64,000 nucleotides of DNA from Miscanthus floridulus (GCF_019320115.1 NC_089587.1:83387603-83451602), one strand, 5' to 3'. Shown: positions 45,809-59,000, counted from the stretch's first letter. The notes: generated from the letters alone by a model not told the origin. Translations and numbers: made by a program.

Positions 45809-48734
45809 TGTCACACCGAATTTTAAGGATAAAATTGAATATAATATCTTATGTGCGCCCAGAGACCAGTCACACACATAAGCCAACAAATTATACAAAG
45901 TACCATCACAAGTGTTTATTACATCACGAATATTATCACATAGTCTTCACATAAATATAGCAGAAATATAAAGATAACTCTCTCGCGGTAGCTCCATAGC
46001 ACAGGGACGTCAACTGGTTGACCACAAGACTAGTAATCCTTAGGAAAGTCGTCATTGCCATAGCAATATGTTACCTATTCGGGATTTTTATCCAAATAAT
46101 GAAAATAAACAAGCGTAAGTACATGTCATACTCAACAAGTGTAACATGGGGTTCATGAGGCTCAAAAGGCTTGACACAGGTTTAACAACATTTAGCTTTT
46201 AGTTGTCACAATTTTAGCATATGAATAGCATCAAGTTGTCATAATCCCATAGTAAACACATGATCAATGTAAACATGAATAATATATAGCAAAAACAATT
46301 AACTAATAGTGATAATCTATTCCATAAGGGTTCCAAGGTCGCTCGTGACCTTGAGCACGGCTGTTATACCAGTTTTACACTCTACAGAGGTTGTACACTT
46401 TCACTGTGAGTCATGTTTTCCACTTGCCTAGGGTTTGCAAGTCCCCAAAACTCTACCAAAGTGAGCTGGCAGGATACACTATGAAGCCTTTCAAAGGTTC
46501 GTCTAACAAGTTAGGACTGCTAGGTTTCTATGCCCTGCAAATGTAGGGCTCCCCTTCCCGATGGCACATTCTGCGCAGGCTATACACACAAGGACAGAGG
46601 CCGCACTACACCCAATCTGAAACACACCCCATTTGCGTCTTTCGATAACCTCTAACAAGCTAGAAAAGATCCTTGTACTGAGCTAAAGCTAGAGCCATGT
46701 GGCCCTCACAGTTGTACTGTAAGTCTCGGATGATCATTTATAGATAAGTCCATAGGGAGTAGAATTTAGAGCACCATAAAACCCAATGCTTCAGCCCTCT
46801 TAAACCAAGTTGCTAAAAAGCCATATTTTTTTGTTTGTTGCATATAACATTAGTCAAGTTACAAGATCATGGTTTTGTTGAGCACTAGCAATAGCTACCC
46901 AATGCATATCCAGTAGGTGACAAGGTATGAGTACAATTCTTGGAAATCCTTAGTTATTGCAAGGAGACACATGCATATGAGTTAAGTGTATTAAAGTTGA
47001 TAGGAAACAAGGATGGTCCCATGCTATACTTGCCTTGATCAAAGTGTTCCTGCTGATCCTGCTTGTCAAAGTAGTACTCTTGATCACCCACGAATTGCTC
47101 ACCGTCTATACTCGATCAACACAACAACATACAAGCATCCAAAAGCAATCATGCATAGCAAATAAAGGCTATCAATTAGAACAGTACACCAACATCATAG
47201 AATCAAGATGAAAAGTTTGTCAAATGAATCTACGTCTCGCTATGAACACACTGACGCGAAGATCACGAAAATCGGAGCTATAACAAAGAAGTTATGAATT
47301 AAACAAGATTTCCTATAATAAAATAATAGATTAAATCTAACCTCGAATTTAAAAAGTTGAAAACATGTTTAACAGTAGTATGAACATGTAGATTACACAA
47401 TTACGAATCTAATGCAACTTGAACGGGTCAAAACGGAGTCGAAGCGAAGAAGTTATAGCTTAAATAAAACTAGTGATAAAACTGTAAATAGATGAATCTG
47501 ATTTTTGAAATAAAAATAAATCTAAATCAGATTTAAAACAGAGCCAAGGACGGCGGGCTGGATTATTGAGAACCCGAGGGGCTCTTTAGCAAAAGTAACA
47601 GGCGAAGGGGTACGGGCGAATGACAGCCATTGGATTAGATTTGGATGGATCCAATTAGATCAGGGAGGAGAGAGAGAGAGCAACCGGCCAGAACAGTGAC
47701 CGGCGCGGCGGCTGCCATTGCCTACGGTGAAGGAGCTCGCCGGCAATCTTGAAACCGACCCTAGAGAGCTCAGTTTGACTTCGGAAAAGCACGGGAAGAA
47801 AGAGGGGAAGATGGCGAACTCACCACAGCAAATCACAGCGGCAAGGAGCGGATGGAGGTGATGCACGGCTCGGGATGGCGGACGGTGACGATCTGCAACA
47901 TCGGCGACGCGGGGTGAGCGAACTAAAGTGAGAAAAAGAGAGAGAAGGGGCTCGGCTGCTTCGCAAGCTCGACACGAAGCTCGTCGAAAAGCTTACGGAG
48001 GCAGCGATGCGGCAAAACGGCAAAGCTCGAGCTCGGGGCTGCGCTTAGGGTTGCGGCGGCTCTCGCGGGCTCGATTGGAGGTGGCGGCTTGCTCTAGGGC
48101 TTGATGGGGAGGCGGCGCAGGCATGGGACTGCTATTTATGAGGCGGAGCGGCGTGGGGCGCACGCCAATCGGGCGAAGTCGGCGCAGTGGCGGACTCCGG
48201 TTCGAAGTCCCGGTCGAGCACGACTCGAGGTAGAGGACAACCCTGACAGGGCGGGCCCACCTATCGGTGACTAAAACGCGGGTCCTAGCGGTCAGCCAAA
48301 GGGAGAGAGAGGAGGGGAGCGCGCCTGCGCTTGCTGGGCTAGCCTGCTAAACGGGCCGCGCGGTGAACGAACCGGCCTGTGGGAACAAGGCGCTAGGCTT
48401 GCGGGTGAAGCGGGGAAGGGAGCAGGTGGGCCGCGCATAGCGCACTGGGCCGCGGGGAGAGAGGGGGAGAGAGGTAAAAATTCCTTTTCTTTTTCTTAAA
48501 CATATTTTCAAAACCAAATCCAAAACAGATTCAAATTCTTTTGCAATTTTGATCAAACCCAGTCATCACAAAAATAAATATTCGGCAACATGTATGCACA
48601 AACATGTAGCTAGACCTTATAGTTGATTTTAATTTAACAAAAGTTATTATTTCTCTAAGTTTGTATGCACACATAAATACATAAATAAATCAACTTATCC
48701 TATTTTAAAATAATGCAAATTTTAGGGTGTTATA
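45809..48734 (-). repeat. 5' LTR of the chromovirus
   Basis: 2926 bp. The plus-strand start is TGTCACACCGAATTTT; the end is ...GGGTGTTATA, where the last CA has become TA. The apparent ORFs in 47660-48556 lie in LTR sequence and match those of the other LTR. Confidence 0.9.
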
Positions 48735-49489
48735 ATTAATTAAATAAAAGGGAAGTTATAAGGGTGCAGGTAACGCTTTCCTGCCCAGTACGTACTGAGT
48801 CATGAAATTCAAATCCAACTGGCAGGATTGCTATACGTGTGACAACGTTGTAACAGTTTTCCAAGTACATATCTTTTATTATTCTTAAGATGGCTTGAAG
48901 TTGAAGCGCACATTTCAGTTGCTCGCATCACACATAGCAACATCGTGAGAAGACTTCACAAATCAACACCACAATTAAAGTTGTGTGACGGGAGATGGGT
49001 TAGAAAGAGACTGAAAAAATAGTGAGGTTTTCCATGACTGCTACGGTGCCTTTCGCATGACAATTTTTTTCTTGTCACCACTAATGTGAGGATTGAGACA
49101 TGCGTAGACTCAATCTTGCTGTATCAGCTTTCCGAGTATATATTTCTTTTCCTTTTAGATTTAAAAGGACTCCTAGCACATTATGCTGATTTATTGTGAG
49201 AGAAAATATTATTCGTTCGTTGAAAAGTACTGCTGAAGAACAGGACTGACCTTTTCCATAAAGTAGGATATTTTTTTGAACAAAATGGCATGCACTCTGT
49301 CTTTTCTTTACTTTTTTTAATGGCGCGCTGTACCTTTTTTAAAAGGAACGGGAGGGGCAAAGACCCAACTGAATTGCATTATAAAGAAAAAATAAAAAAG
49401 AAGCAGAAACAAAAGTAGCGGGGAGGAAGACCAGGAGTTCAAGATACAAAAAAATTGAAAGAAAAATTATAAAGATTACAAAAAACCTT

Positions 49490-49757
49490 TCTAAAAAAAC
49501 TCAAGCCGCGGGGAATGACGTCCCCACCAGCATTTCATTAAGAAGATCTTCTCACGCGGATCAAAAAAAATCCCCAAACCTCAGCCCCACCCATACAGTG
49601 GCACCGCATCCCCGTGAGACGGGACGATCACAGACATATACTTTGGCGTGGGACGGACGAGGGAATTTTTTTACCCTCAAGCCTGAAATTCTCCCTAGAG
49701 GGGAATCGAACTCAGGACGAGTGCCGCAGGAAGCGCTCGACCAACCGGTCTAGCATC
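49490..49757 (-). mobile_element. tRNA-derived SINE
   Basis: The minus strand begins with a tRNA-like head. A box-A-like TAGACCGGTTGGTCGAGCGC is the complement of 49733-49752, and a box B GAGTTCGATTCCC is the complement of 49701-49713, about 20 bases apart. A unique body and T-rich tail follow. The tail may extend as far as about 49330, where further T-runs occur. These boxes would act as an internal RNA polymerase III promoter. Not a functional tRNA: there is no cloverleaf 3' end. Confidence 0.65.
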
Positions 49758-50209
49758 CATCCATGAACCTAAGGTAGACTCGAGTTTGACACTGTATAGC
49801 AACAGGGGAAATTCCTTAATAAAATTTAACTGGCACTTTGCGATTCCTTTCCACCCAAATGCACTGGCATAAAAGAACGAAGAAGTCCATGAAGAATGGG
49901 ATGTTGAACTGGAATTTGAACAATTCCAGAGCTTAAAATCTTGAGCACAAACTTGTGGGAAGTGAAAATTGGTACTGCTCAACTAGGAGCTTCTAGCAAA
50001 GGAGCGTGCATGTGGAGGGGGTGCTCCAGAATTTCTTCAGAGTAAATTGTGCATAGGGCACAATCGAAGTTGTCCAAGTACATATTTTCTACAGTGTGCT
50101 CTACCTTTTCGTTAGAGTAGAAAAAAGTACCAAGGTCACATACTTGGCCCTTCAACCCGACCCTCTCTGATTAAACAAAAAACACAGAACATCTTAAAAA
50201 TAGATTTAT

Positions 50210-50540
50210 GGCATGTTTGGTTTCTACAGGAGCTCATAAAATTCCTGTCACATCGAATGTGTGGACATATGCATGGAGTATTAAATATAGACTAATTACG
50301 AAACTAATTGTACAACTTGCGACTAATTTACGAGACGAATCTTTTAAGCCTAATTGGCCCATGATTTGACAGTAACATGTGCTAATGACGGATTAATTAG
50401 GCTTAAAAAATTCATCTCGCAAATTAGCCTCCATCTATGTAATTGATTTTGTAATTAATCTATATTTAATACTCCTTATTAGGATCTAAATATTCGATGT
50501 GATATAAATTTTAAGAGCGACTAAAGAACCAAACACGCCC
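50210..50540. mobile_element. MITE (331 bp)
   Basis: The ends ggcatgtttggtttctacag and ...aaccaaacacgccc are inverted. The interior is a grass-typical palindromic MITE body (gcgactaatttacgagacga ... tcatctcgcaaattag) that folds on itself. It lies inside one copy of the local repeat unit. The target duplication is not clear. Confidence 0.8.
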
Positions 50541-50879
50541 TAGTTCACATCACGGATAGTAACTCGTGAGAAGACTTATATAACACGGTCAAGCAAGACC
50601 CACTAGTTTTTGCTACAGAATGAGCGAGCTATAAAAATGAATTACTTCCGAGGTTTTTTGCTGACGGCTACCTTACCTGTGCCTGCGGGAACATGTAAGC
50701 CCGTGGCGGTGGTTTCCAGTCTTTTCATGATATAAATTCTTCCCGTTATCGCTAGCTATACCTGTAAGGATTGCCATATATGTAGACTCAACGAGCAATA
50801 GCTTTCTTAGTACATTTCTTTGTTTATTAATTTTTCTATAAAAAATAGATATAAGATTATGAAACATCTCAGTTGCTGG

Positions 50880-51535
50880 CACTACTGGAAACGGGATCTT
50901 TGCCGAGTGCAAACTGCTTTGCCGAGTGTCAAAAATCGAGCACTCAGCAAAGACCTTTTTTGCCGAGTGCCGCACTCAGCAAAGAATTGCACTCGACAAA
51001 GAGTTCTTTGAGTGCCGGGCACTCGGCAAAGGACTTCTTTGCCGAGTGCCAAGCTCTCGGCAAAAGCGCGGCACTCGGCATAGGCTGCCCCGCGTAACGG
51101 TGTTCGGCATAGGCTGCTCTCGGCAAAAGCTTTGCCGAGTGCCGGCCATAGGGCACTCGGCAAAGTTTTTTTTAAAAAAAAAATTCAAACTTTGCCTAGT
51201 GCCGGCAAGAGGGCACTCGGCAAAGAATTTTTTTTTAAAAAAAACTCAAATTTTGCCTAGCGCCGGCCAGGGGACACTCGGCAAAGATCTTTTTAAAAAA
51301 AATAAAAAAAATCTTTGCCGAGTGCCTGCAGGGTTGGCACTCGGCAAAGCCACCGTGAACTGGGCCGGCGCCGTAACGGTCGCTTTTCTTTGCCGAGTGC
51401 CCCCGGGGCTCTCGACAAAGCCTTTGCCGAGTGCCCGATACAAGACACTCGTCAAAGAGGTCTTTGCTGATCAATTTTTTGTCGTATGTTCTTTGTCAAG
51501 TACCGCACTCGGCAAAGAACCTGAATCTAGTTGTG
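50880..51535. mobile_element. Small non-autonomous CACTA element
   Basis: Starts CACTACTGGAAACGGG and ends ...CTGAATCTAGTTGTG (complement CACAACTAGATTCAG). It is flanked by the 3-bp duplication TGG (50877-50879, 51536-51538). The body is made of many direct and inverted TTTGCCGAGTGC units, the known subterminal repeat of grass CACTA elements. No transposase. The frames on both strands, including 50926-51597, are by-products of the repeats. Confidence 0.92.
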
Positions 51536-52010
51536 TGGCATCTTTTATGGTAACTCGAGAGAAGACTTTACAGGTCAACACCGATAACAATAGCTAGACA
51601 TTTCTAACTTTTGTGAGAATTTGTAGAATTTATCCTTTCTAGCACATGTCTTAAGCGAATCGACACGACGTATCTTGTGATAGTTGCGTGAAGGAATCTT
51701 CCTGTTAGTAACAGTAACTCTAAACTCATGACATTTCTCTCATTTTTAGGCACGGAGATCCGAGAACAAGGACATCATTGTTTCCATTAATACATACAAA
51801 AAAGACAGGAGGAATAGTGGAGTACTCCACATCTCCCTCGGCAAGTCTTCTTGGTCCAGCGACGACCGTAACATCAGATGCGACACTTGCGCTGAAATTC
51901 CAAGTCCAGGTCGTCCTTCCACTAATACTAGCTACCGCTAGCTGGACTGCTTGCCCAACGCACGCGAGATTTTTGTAACTTTTTCTAGAGCCAGTTATTG
52001 TTAGTCTCAG

Positions 52011-52017
52011 TATAAAA
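52011..52017 (+). promoter_or_regulatory. Candidate TATA box of the WAK gene
   Basis: TATAAAA 81 bases before the start codon at 52098, with a leader containing a short direct repeat (aaacaagccttacagac at about 52033 and 52067). Plausible spacing for a plant core promoter with a short 5' UTR; not proven. Confidence 0.5.
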
Positions 52018-52097
52018 CTGTGTTGTCCTCATAAACAAGCCTTACAGACACCTCCATCTGCTTAATTAAACAAGCCTTACAGACCTCCGATACAACC

Positions 52098-53049
52098 ATG
52101 TGCTCCACCGGAGTGCTACTAGTTCGCACATGCGTTTTGCTCTTGTGTTTGGCCGCCGCGGCGCGAGCGCTGCCGGCCAAGGTCCATGCTGCCGGCACCG
52201 GGAATGGGCTCCTTGGTATCCCTACCAAAGCATCCCTGGCGCACTGCCCCTCCCACTGCGGGGATGTCGAAATCTCGTACCCCTTTGGGATAGGGCCAGG
52301 CTGCTTCCGGCAAGGCTTTGAGCTCACCTGCAACAACACAACTGGTTCCCCCAGGCTCATCTTCCAGCTGGGAAACAACTCGACTCAGCTGACTTCTATA
52401 GATGTCGGCAGCAATTATGTTTGGGCTTCTGCTGTTGGCTACAATATCACCATGAGCTTAGGTGCGGACACTTACATCACCAAGTCCTGGGAGGCCCCTA
52501 CTGGTGTTATTATTGATCCTGAAAACTGCTTGTATGTTGTTGGTTGTGGTGTCGACGTCTACATGTTCGGTGATAATATGACAGATCCCATTGGTTCTTG
52601 CATGAGTATTTGCACAGATAACACAGAGATCATGGAGAGGACAAACATGGGCTACGTTGCCTGTGGAGGGTTAGGCTGCTGCCGCATCTTGTTGTCATTA
52701 GCGGGCCGACAAGCATTTACTCTCAAGCTTGGCCACCGCAATAGTACGGTTGCACTGTTAGATGAGGCGCTCTCTAGTATCAAGGTCATCTTTTCGGAAT
52801 ACTATGACTTCGTTGTAGGTGATCTTTATGCAAGTTGGGTGAATACAAGCAATGTTGACGATATGGAACTTGGCATTGCAATCACGGACCAACCAAGCTG
52901 CGCAAGCGCCCAATCCCAAGAGAACAAGGATACCTATGCATGTAATAGTGAAAGCATCTGCAAGGATCTACCAGTATCTCGAGGAGGCTACAATTGCTTC
53001 TGCCCTGGTCAAATGGAAGGCAACCCCTATGTTGTAGATGGCTGCATAG
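52098..53049 (+). CDS. WAK exon 1: signal peptide, first pectin-binding-type module, EGF-like end
   Basis: Starts MCSTGVLLVRTCVLLLCLAA, a good secretion signal. Conserved Cys pattern, many N-glycosylation sites (NNTT, NNST, NITM, NMTD). It ends NCFCPGQMEGNPYVVDGC, then ATAG|GTTCGT. The start is the only ATG giving a signal peptide after the TATA-like site. The open frame continues into the intron to 53090. Confidence 0.85.
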
Positions 53050-56000
53050 GTTCGTGTGCCTCTCTCTGCTTCTTTTTTCGCATGACTTAATATTTTAAAG
53101 TGGCATGTAGACATTTTCTATATTTATTGCATTATCTCTATTATTACCAATCTGAAAGCACCCACAAATTTTGTCACACATGCATGTGGATTATATTGTT
53201 GTGTTACTCAAGATTAAAATAATGTGTTGATCCCTGCACTTGCAGTATTTATTGTCATACATATCAAATGCCTTTGCTGCTGAACTAATTAAACTGGCTA
53301 GTTTATTCGTCTCAAATAATAAATGACTTACTACTTTCCTTGGATTAATCCTAATTCCTCACTTTGTGTACCATGAAGCAGATTACAATCCAAAGGCACC
53401 CAATGACAACTGTACGAGATTATGTGGAAACATAACCATTCCATTTCCTTTTGGGATTGAAGAAGGCTGTTTCGCAGATGATAACCTACGACTCAACTGC
53501 ACAAGTAACACCACTACTATTCTAGATCGACGGTACGCACAATATCGTGTGACCAATTTATCACTCGATGATGGGCTTATGACGGTTACAAACATGCTGA
53601 ATGACACAAGCTCCAACAATATGGAGAGAGTAGTCATCACTAACTATGATGGTCAATATCAAAGTTTCTATCCAACTTACGAGGAGGTTGTGGATGATAA
53701 TTTTGATTTCTCTCAGGAGGATGTAGTAATAAAATGGAATATAGCAAATATAACTTGTCAGAAAGCTATGTTGAATAATGCTACATATGCGTGCATAAGT
53801 GACAACAGTTTCTGCAAAGAAGTCACGCGAGGCAAAACACATGATGGGTACCGCTGCAAGTGTTCCGATGGCTTTCAAGGAAATCCGTACCTTAAAAATA
53901 GTTGTACAGGTTATATTTCTCTCTTATATAAACTTATTTGCACTAAGTTTCTTGTTTCTCTAATACTAATCTATCTAATCGTGCTATTACACATGCTAAA
54001 TTTTAAGAGACAAAAATATTACAAGTTATGGATAGGATCTCCAACTAATTGCTTATTTTTTCTCTCTATGGTTGTCATATACACTTGGGGCATACCTGCC
54101 ATAGAAAATGGGGACTGGCCCACCGAACTGAACCAACCAACTCAGCCCACCATCCCTCATGGGTGTAATTGGTTATAACCGGTTGTAGTTGGTCACGACT
54201 CACAATTGGGGCCTGGTTGCAACTAGTCACAAGTCGCGACTAGAGTCTAGTTACAACTGAGCTATGACTGGCTTAGGGTCTGTTTGGATGGACTAGAACT
54301 AGTGATTAGCCCAACCCTATTTGGATCCACTCGCTAATAAGTAGTACCATCTCAATACAGAGTCTGTTATGCCCCTGAGTTTGTCTTCTCCAATGTTCTC
54401 CTGGATCTAGCTAGAGGCGTCCGCGAGCTGGGGGGCCTCGGCGGCCGGCTGGCTGGAGGCCATAGGCGTGGGGGCTGCACTGGACGGCCTGCTGGAGGTG
54501 GCGGGTAGCGGGCGGAGAAGAGCGGGCGGTGGGCGGCAACTGGAGAAGAGGGAGAGGTGCGGGTCGAGGTAGGGGGCAGCGCCGTCCATGCGTCCTCGCA
54601 CACAATGACCATGTGTCATGGGTCCTCATGCACACCGCAGAAGAGGGAGAGGAGGTGCGGGTCGCCTCGGAGCCTCGCACGCGCTAGAGAAGAGGGACTG
54701 GCGCTAGTCGTCGGGGCCAGATGGAGCAGCGACCGGTGAGCAGGGCCATAGCAGAGCACTGAGACCGCAGGGACGACTGCGGGACAAGGGGTAATGGGTA
54801 TGGTGCATTGTGGATAGGGTACGCGTGGGAGTATCGGTGTCTTTTTTCCACAACAGGTGAAACTTTGGCCCCTGATAGTTGGACCCTATGGACTAGTGAG
54901 CTAACAACTAGTTGGAGCTTTGGCTAATTAAACTTTGGCCAACCCATTAGTCCACATGTTTAGATCCTCAAGGGATAAAGTTTAGCAACTAGTTGTTAGC
55001 CCAAGGGATCAAACAGGGCCTCAGTTGGTTACGATTCGTGACTAAGCCTACTTGCAACTGAGTTGTGATTGGTTGCAGCTAATTGCAACTAGCTCAAAAG
55101 TCAAAACCTAAAAGAATAGAAGGTGTGGGTTACATAGGCCACCTGGGGGCACACGGTTGGAATACGTGGATGGAGTGCTGGTTATGGTGGGTGCATCCAC
55201 TATCCACAATGTATCCGGGCTCATTTAGCCTTACTATATAGTTTGCATTGTATTCTCTAGTAGTCATGATAGTTACTATATAGCCTTACTATATAGTTTA
55301 CATTGTAGTTACCAATTAATTGTTTTTCCATCCATATTCATATTTCCCATGTGCATCTCACCTTAGGTGAATTTTAATGTGATTAGTTGTAACTTTAGCT
55401 TGAGTTATGATAGGTCTGGTTGTATCCCGCGTGTCATGACTCTAATGCTTATCAATATTCGCTTAGTTGCTTCAAATTTTTGTATCCTCATGTTAGATTG
55501 AAATTGTCAGTGTTTCATCCCACTGACAAGTGAAGTTTTGTGTCACACATGAGTTCTGATGGGGAGAGACAAAGTATTATATTGGTTTTGGTGATTGAGC
55601 CCTACATCCAGTGTGGGAAGGAGAGTTCTATTGTTGTGCCCAAGTGCTTGGAGTTCGGGTAGCACTATCACAGAACAATTTTTTTTTAGAGATGGGCATA
55701 ACAGATTTTTGGAGGCAGACTACCCACCTGCTCTGCTAAGGGTCACAATCAGTTAGTAATTACAGAGGTGGTGGTTATGCTCGTCTCTACAAAACGAAGG
55801 AAAAATAAAAAATCAGCCTATGGGCTTAGTCCAAGCCCGGAGATCCGCCACTGCCAGACCACCGGCCGGCCGTCCATCAAGGTCGTCCTCGAAAATTCGC
55901 CGCCTGAGCCTGCCGACCGTCCTCAGAGATCCAAAGTTGCCAATCTCACTCGGCATCCTTGCCACCATCCGTGGAGATCCACCGTTCATCCTCACCTTCG

Positions 56001-59000
56001 TCTCTAGATATTGAAAGCATAGATACAGCTATTATCGAGCCTCATCCTTCCCTCTATGAGCCCAATCGACCTCCCCACTCATTCTCCCCACTTGTCCTCC
56101 CAGCCATCCTCCTAATCCATCCTCCCCACTCATCACCCTAGGTCATCCTTGCCGTTGTCAATTCCCATAGTCGAGACCATTACAAAGAAAGTGACGGAGA
56201 CAGAGATAGAGTCTGAGGGTTGGAGGGAGAGAGGTCATCACTCATACCTTGAATATGGTGGCAGTACTTGATCCATCGCGCACTTTGCCTAGATCCACAT
56301 GGCCACAACCTCCGCCTCCTAAGTTCTCGTTGTCGCCCGTATCCTTGTATTCAATACATGATCAAGCCTCCATGGGCGGATCGTCGCCCCCTCCGCTTAG
56401 ATCTGTATAGCCATGAGCCCCATACGCCGCCGCAATCACAATCATAACCATGGAGCACAGGCGGTCATGAGCTCCGGCCATCGCCGCAAGCATAAGTGCT
56501 TAGATCAAAGAAGGTGGAGGGGCGTTGGTGAGAGGAGAGAGCCAAGAAATGAGAAAGAGGCGACTGTGGGAGAGCGAAGAGAGGTGGTTATGAGAGCATC
56601 CAACCCCTAAGTTTGGTGTGCGTGTGTGTGTATACATGCGAACAAAGTAATGGGCCTAGCTTTCAGGCTTTCGGCCTATTTCCTAAGGTGGACCTCTTAT
56701 CCTTTGAAAATGTTATCTAGTTTTAGAGGTGGTCATTTTAAGAGGCCTGCCTCTAGAAATAGATGTATAGAGACATTTCTTTTTTCTACCTCTATAAATA
56801 GCTGTACTATTAGCACCGCTTGCTGCTGTAGTCGCGACGCTGCTGATGCTCCCGCCGTTTGCTGGCTGTGCGGCACCAGCTGCAACTGCAAATGCTAGTA
56901 CTAGTCTGGGCAGTAACAACTGCACCAGGAGCTGCGGCAACATCAGCATCCCTTACCCGTTCGGTATCGAGCCAGGCTGCTACCACGCGGCCGGCTTGAA
57001 CCTCACTTGCAACCAGTCCAAGCTGTTCCTCGGCGACGGCACCATGCAATTTCTGGATGATGGCGGGAAGCCAGCACCGTGCGCATCAACAGCAACGTCG
57101 TGCAATTTCTGGATGATGGCGGGAAGCCAGGCATGGGGCCTCGGGCTCCCCAAGAGCGGACCGTACTTCCTGTCGGAGTCAGCTAGCATGCTAGCGGTGC
57201 TAGGGTGCGGCACCCAGGTCAGCATCCAAGGGGGACTGGTGAGTTCTTGCACTGCTGTCTGCCCAGTTTTTTCGTTAAAAAACGGCAGCTACACTGGCAT
57301 TAATTGCTGTCAAGCGAGCATCGTTCTAGGCTACTCTGGCATTAATTGCTGTCAAGTGAGCATCGTTCTAGGCTACTCTTCCTACACCGTCCATTGTGCA
57401 CTTGCCTTATAAACTATACTTTTTTACTCAACAAACAGTATTTTTCTCTTACAATAAATCAATCAATAGTACGTTTAGGTATGACTTATCAGGCAAACGA
57501 ACAGGACACATATTGACCCGTTTGATAAAGCGCAAATATAATTAGCATGAGTGATTCATCATCATCTCCAACAAATAATAAGACCGCCCCCGAGTGTGTC
57601 AGTACCCACAGCTATTGCCAAGACTCACCTTCCTCGGGCCATGGTTATCAGGGCAATCCTTATGTTCACGGTCCTTACGTAGTGACTATATATAGTGAAT
57701 CAATTTTTTTAATGACAAATATTACTCAGCCTGTCTACAGAATCTGCAAACATATATACTAGCTATTTGGTGCCCCTAACAAATACTGTACCCTTGTTTT
57801 GCTATAGATATCGACGAGTGCAAATACCCGGACCAATATGTTTGCTATGGTGTTTGTAAGAATACACCAGGAAGTTATATTTGCCAATGCAACACGGGCT
57901 ATACAGGCAATGCTTCCGTCCCAAATGCATGCACAGGTATAATAAGATGGAAATCATGAATATATACATTTACGACTATTTGTTCTAGAGTTACAAAGGC
58001 TCACGCGCTGTGTACTGGACACTATGACATGAACTTAAAACATACTTCACTGTTCTAAACTTCCTAGACATTGATGAGTGCGAGCACCAGGAAGCATACT
58101 CGTGCTATGGGATATGCCAAAATTTCCCGGGAAGTTTTCACTGCCGGTGTCCTGAAGGAACATATGGAAATCCTTTCACTAAGGGGGGATGCATTGCAAT
58201 CAAGAATTCCATCACAGGTTATAAGTCAATATCTGCAACATATTATCTCACAGACTAATTAACCTTTCTCTTCTCATACACAAAATAAATTCGTAGCTTG
58301 ATATATTATTTTACTCTAAAATTATGAATGTGTTACGTTATATCTTGTTTTCCTTAGGTTTAAGCATTGGGCTTGGAGTCGGTGGTGGGACAGGTCTTTT
58401 GCTTCTAGCCCTTGGTGGACCCTACATAATGCGTAAAATGAAGCTTCAAAAGGTGAAGAAGATGAAACAAAGCTTATTCAAGCAAAATCATGGGCTACTT
58501 TTACAACAGTTAATATCACACAATACTGATATTAGTGAAAGGATGATAATTACTCTAAGCAGTATAGAGAAGGCAACAAATAATTTTGACAGAGCTCACA
58601 TTGTTGGTGGTGGAGGGCATGGTGTCGTGTTTAAGGGAATTCTAGATCTACAAGTTGTGGCAGTCAAAAAATCAAAGATAGTAGTACAAAGAGAAATCAA
58701 AGAATTCATCAATGAAGTTGCAGTTCTTTCTCAAGTAAACCATAGAAATGTGGTGAAACTCTTAGGATGTTGCCTTGAGACAGAAGTTCCGTTGCTAGTT
58801 TATGAGTTCATTTCAAATGGAACCCTCTGTCATCACCTTCACATCGATGGCCCCATATCACTACCATGGGATGATCGAATGAGGATAGCAACTGAAGTTG
58901 CCAAAGCTCTATCCTATCTTCATTCAGCTGCTTCAATGCCTATATTTCATAGAGATATTAAGTCTGCAAACATACTTCTTGATGATGCTTTAACAGCAAA

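Larger units (their letters stand above)
38345..48734 (-). mobile_element. Tekay/Del-type chromovirus (Ty3/gypsy), decayed
   Basis: Minus-strand element with gag, protease, RT, RNase H, integrase and chromodomain in that order. The 5' LTR is 45809-48734 (2926 bp, complement begins TGTAACACC-like and ends GGTGTGACA; the outer end is TA instead of CA). The primer site is 45793-45805 and the polypurine tract is the complement of 40146-40160. The 3' LTR (38345-40145) lacks its distal 1.1 kb because another LTR inserted in it. Both LTRs match closely from 38349/46921 onward. Many stops and frameshifts break all genes. Confidence 0.9.
48765..51760. repeat. Three diverged copies of a local unit, hosting several small transposons
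   Basis: The core 'cat(c)...(a)gcaac/gtaac-tcg(t/a)gagaagact' occurs near 48935-48960, 50550-50575 and, after removal of the CACTA element, 50860-51565. Flanking pieces also recur: 'tccaagtacatat' at 48860 and 50077, and 'gtagactcaa' near 49106 and 50780. The unit is a non-coding local duplication upstream of the WAK gene. Limits are approximate. Confidence 0.55.

Noticed and set aside
49701..49752. A functional tRNA gene on the minus strand
   Set aside because: Only box A and box B are tRNA-like; there is no acceptor stem partner and the body continues as a SINE.
50926..51597. 223-codon plus-strand frame rich in 'LCRVPA'-type repeats, and its minus-strand counterparts
   Set aside because: They arise from the TTTGCCGAGTGC repeat of the CACTA element read in different frames.
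53910..54178. Extension of WAK exon 2 with a hydrophobic stretch (possible membrane anchor of a kinase-less receptor)
   Set aside because: It reads through a good splice donor into AT-rich intron-like DNA and stops soon; a retained-intron form is possible but not supported.
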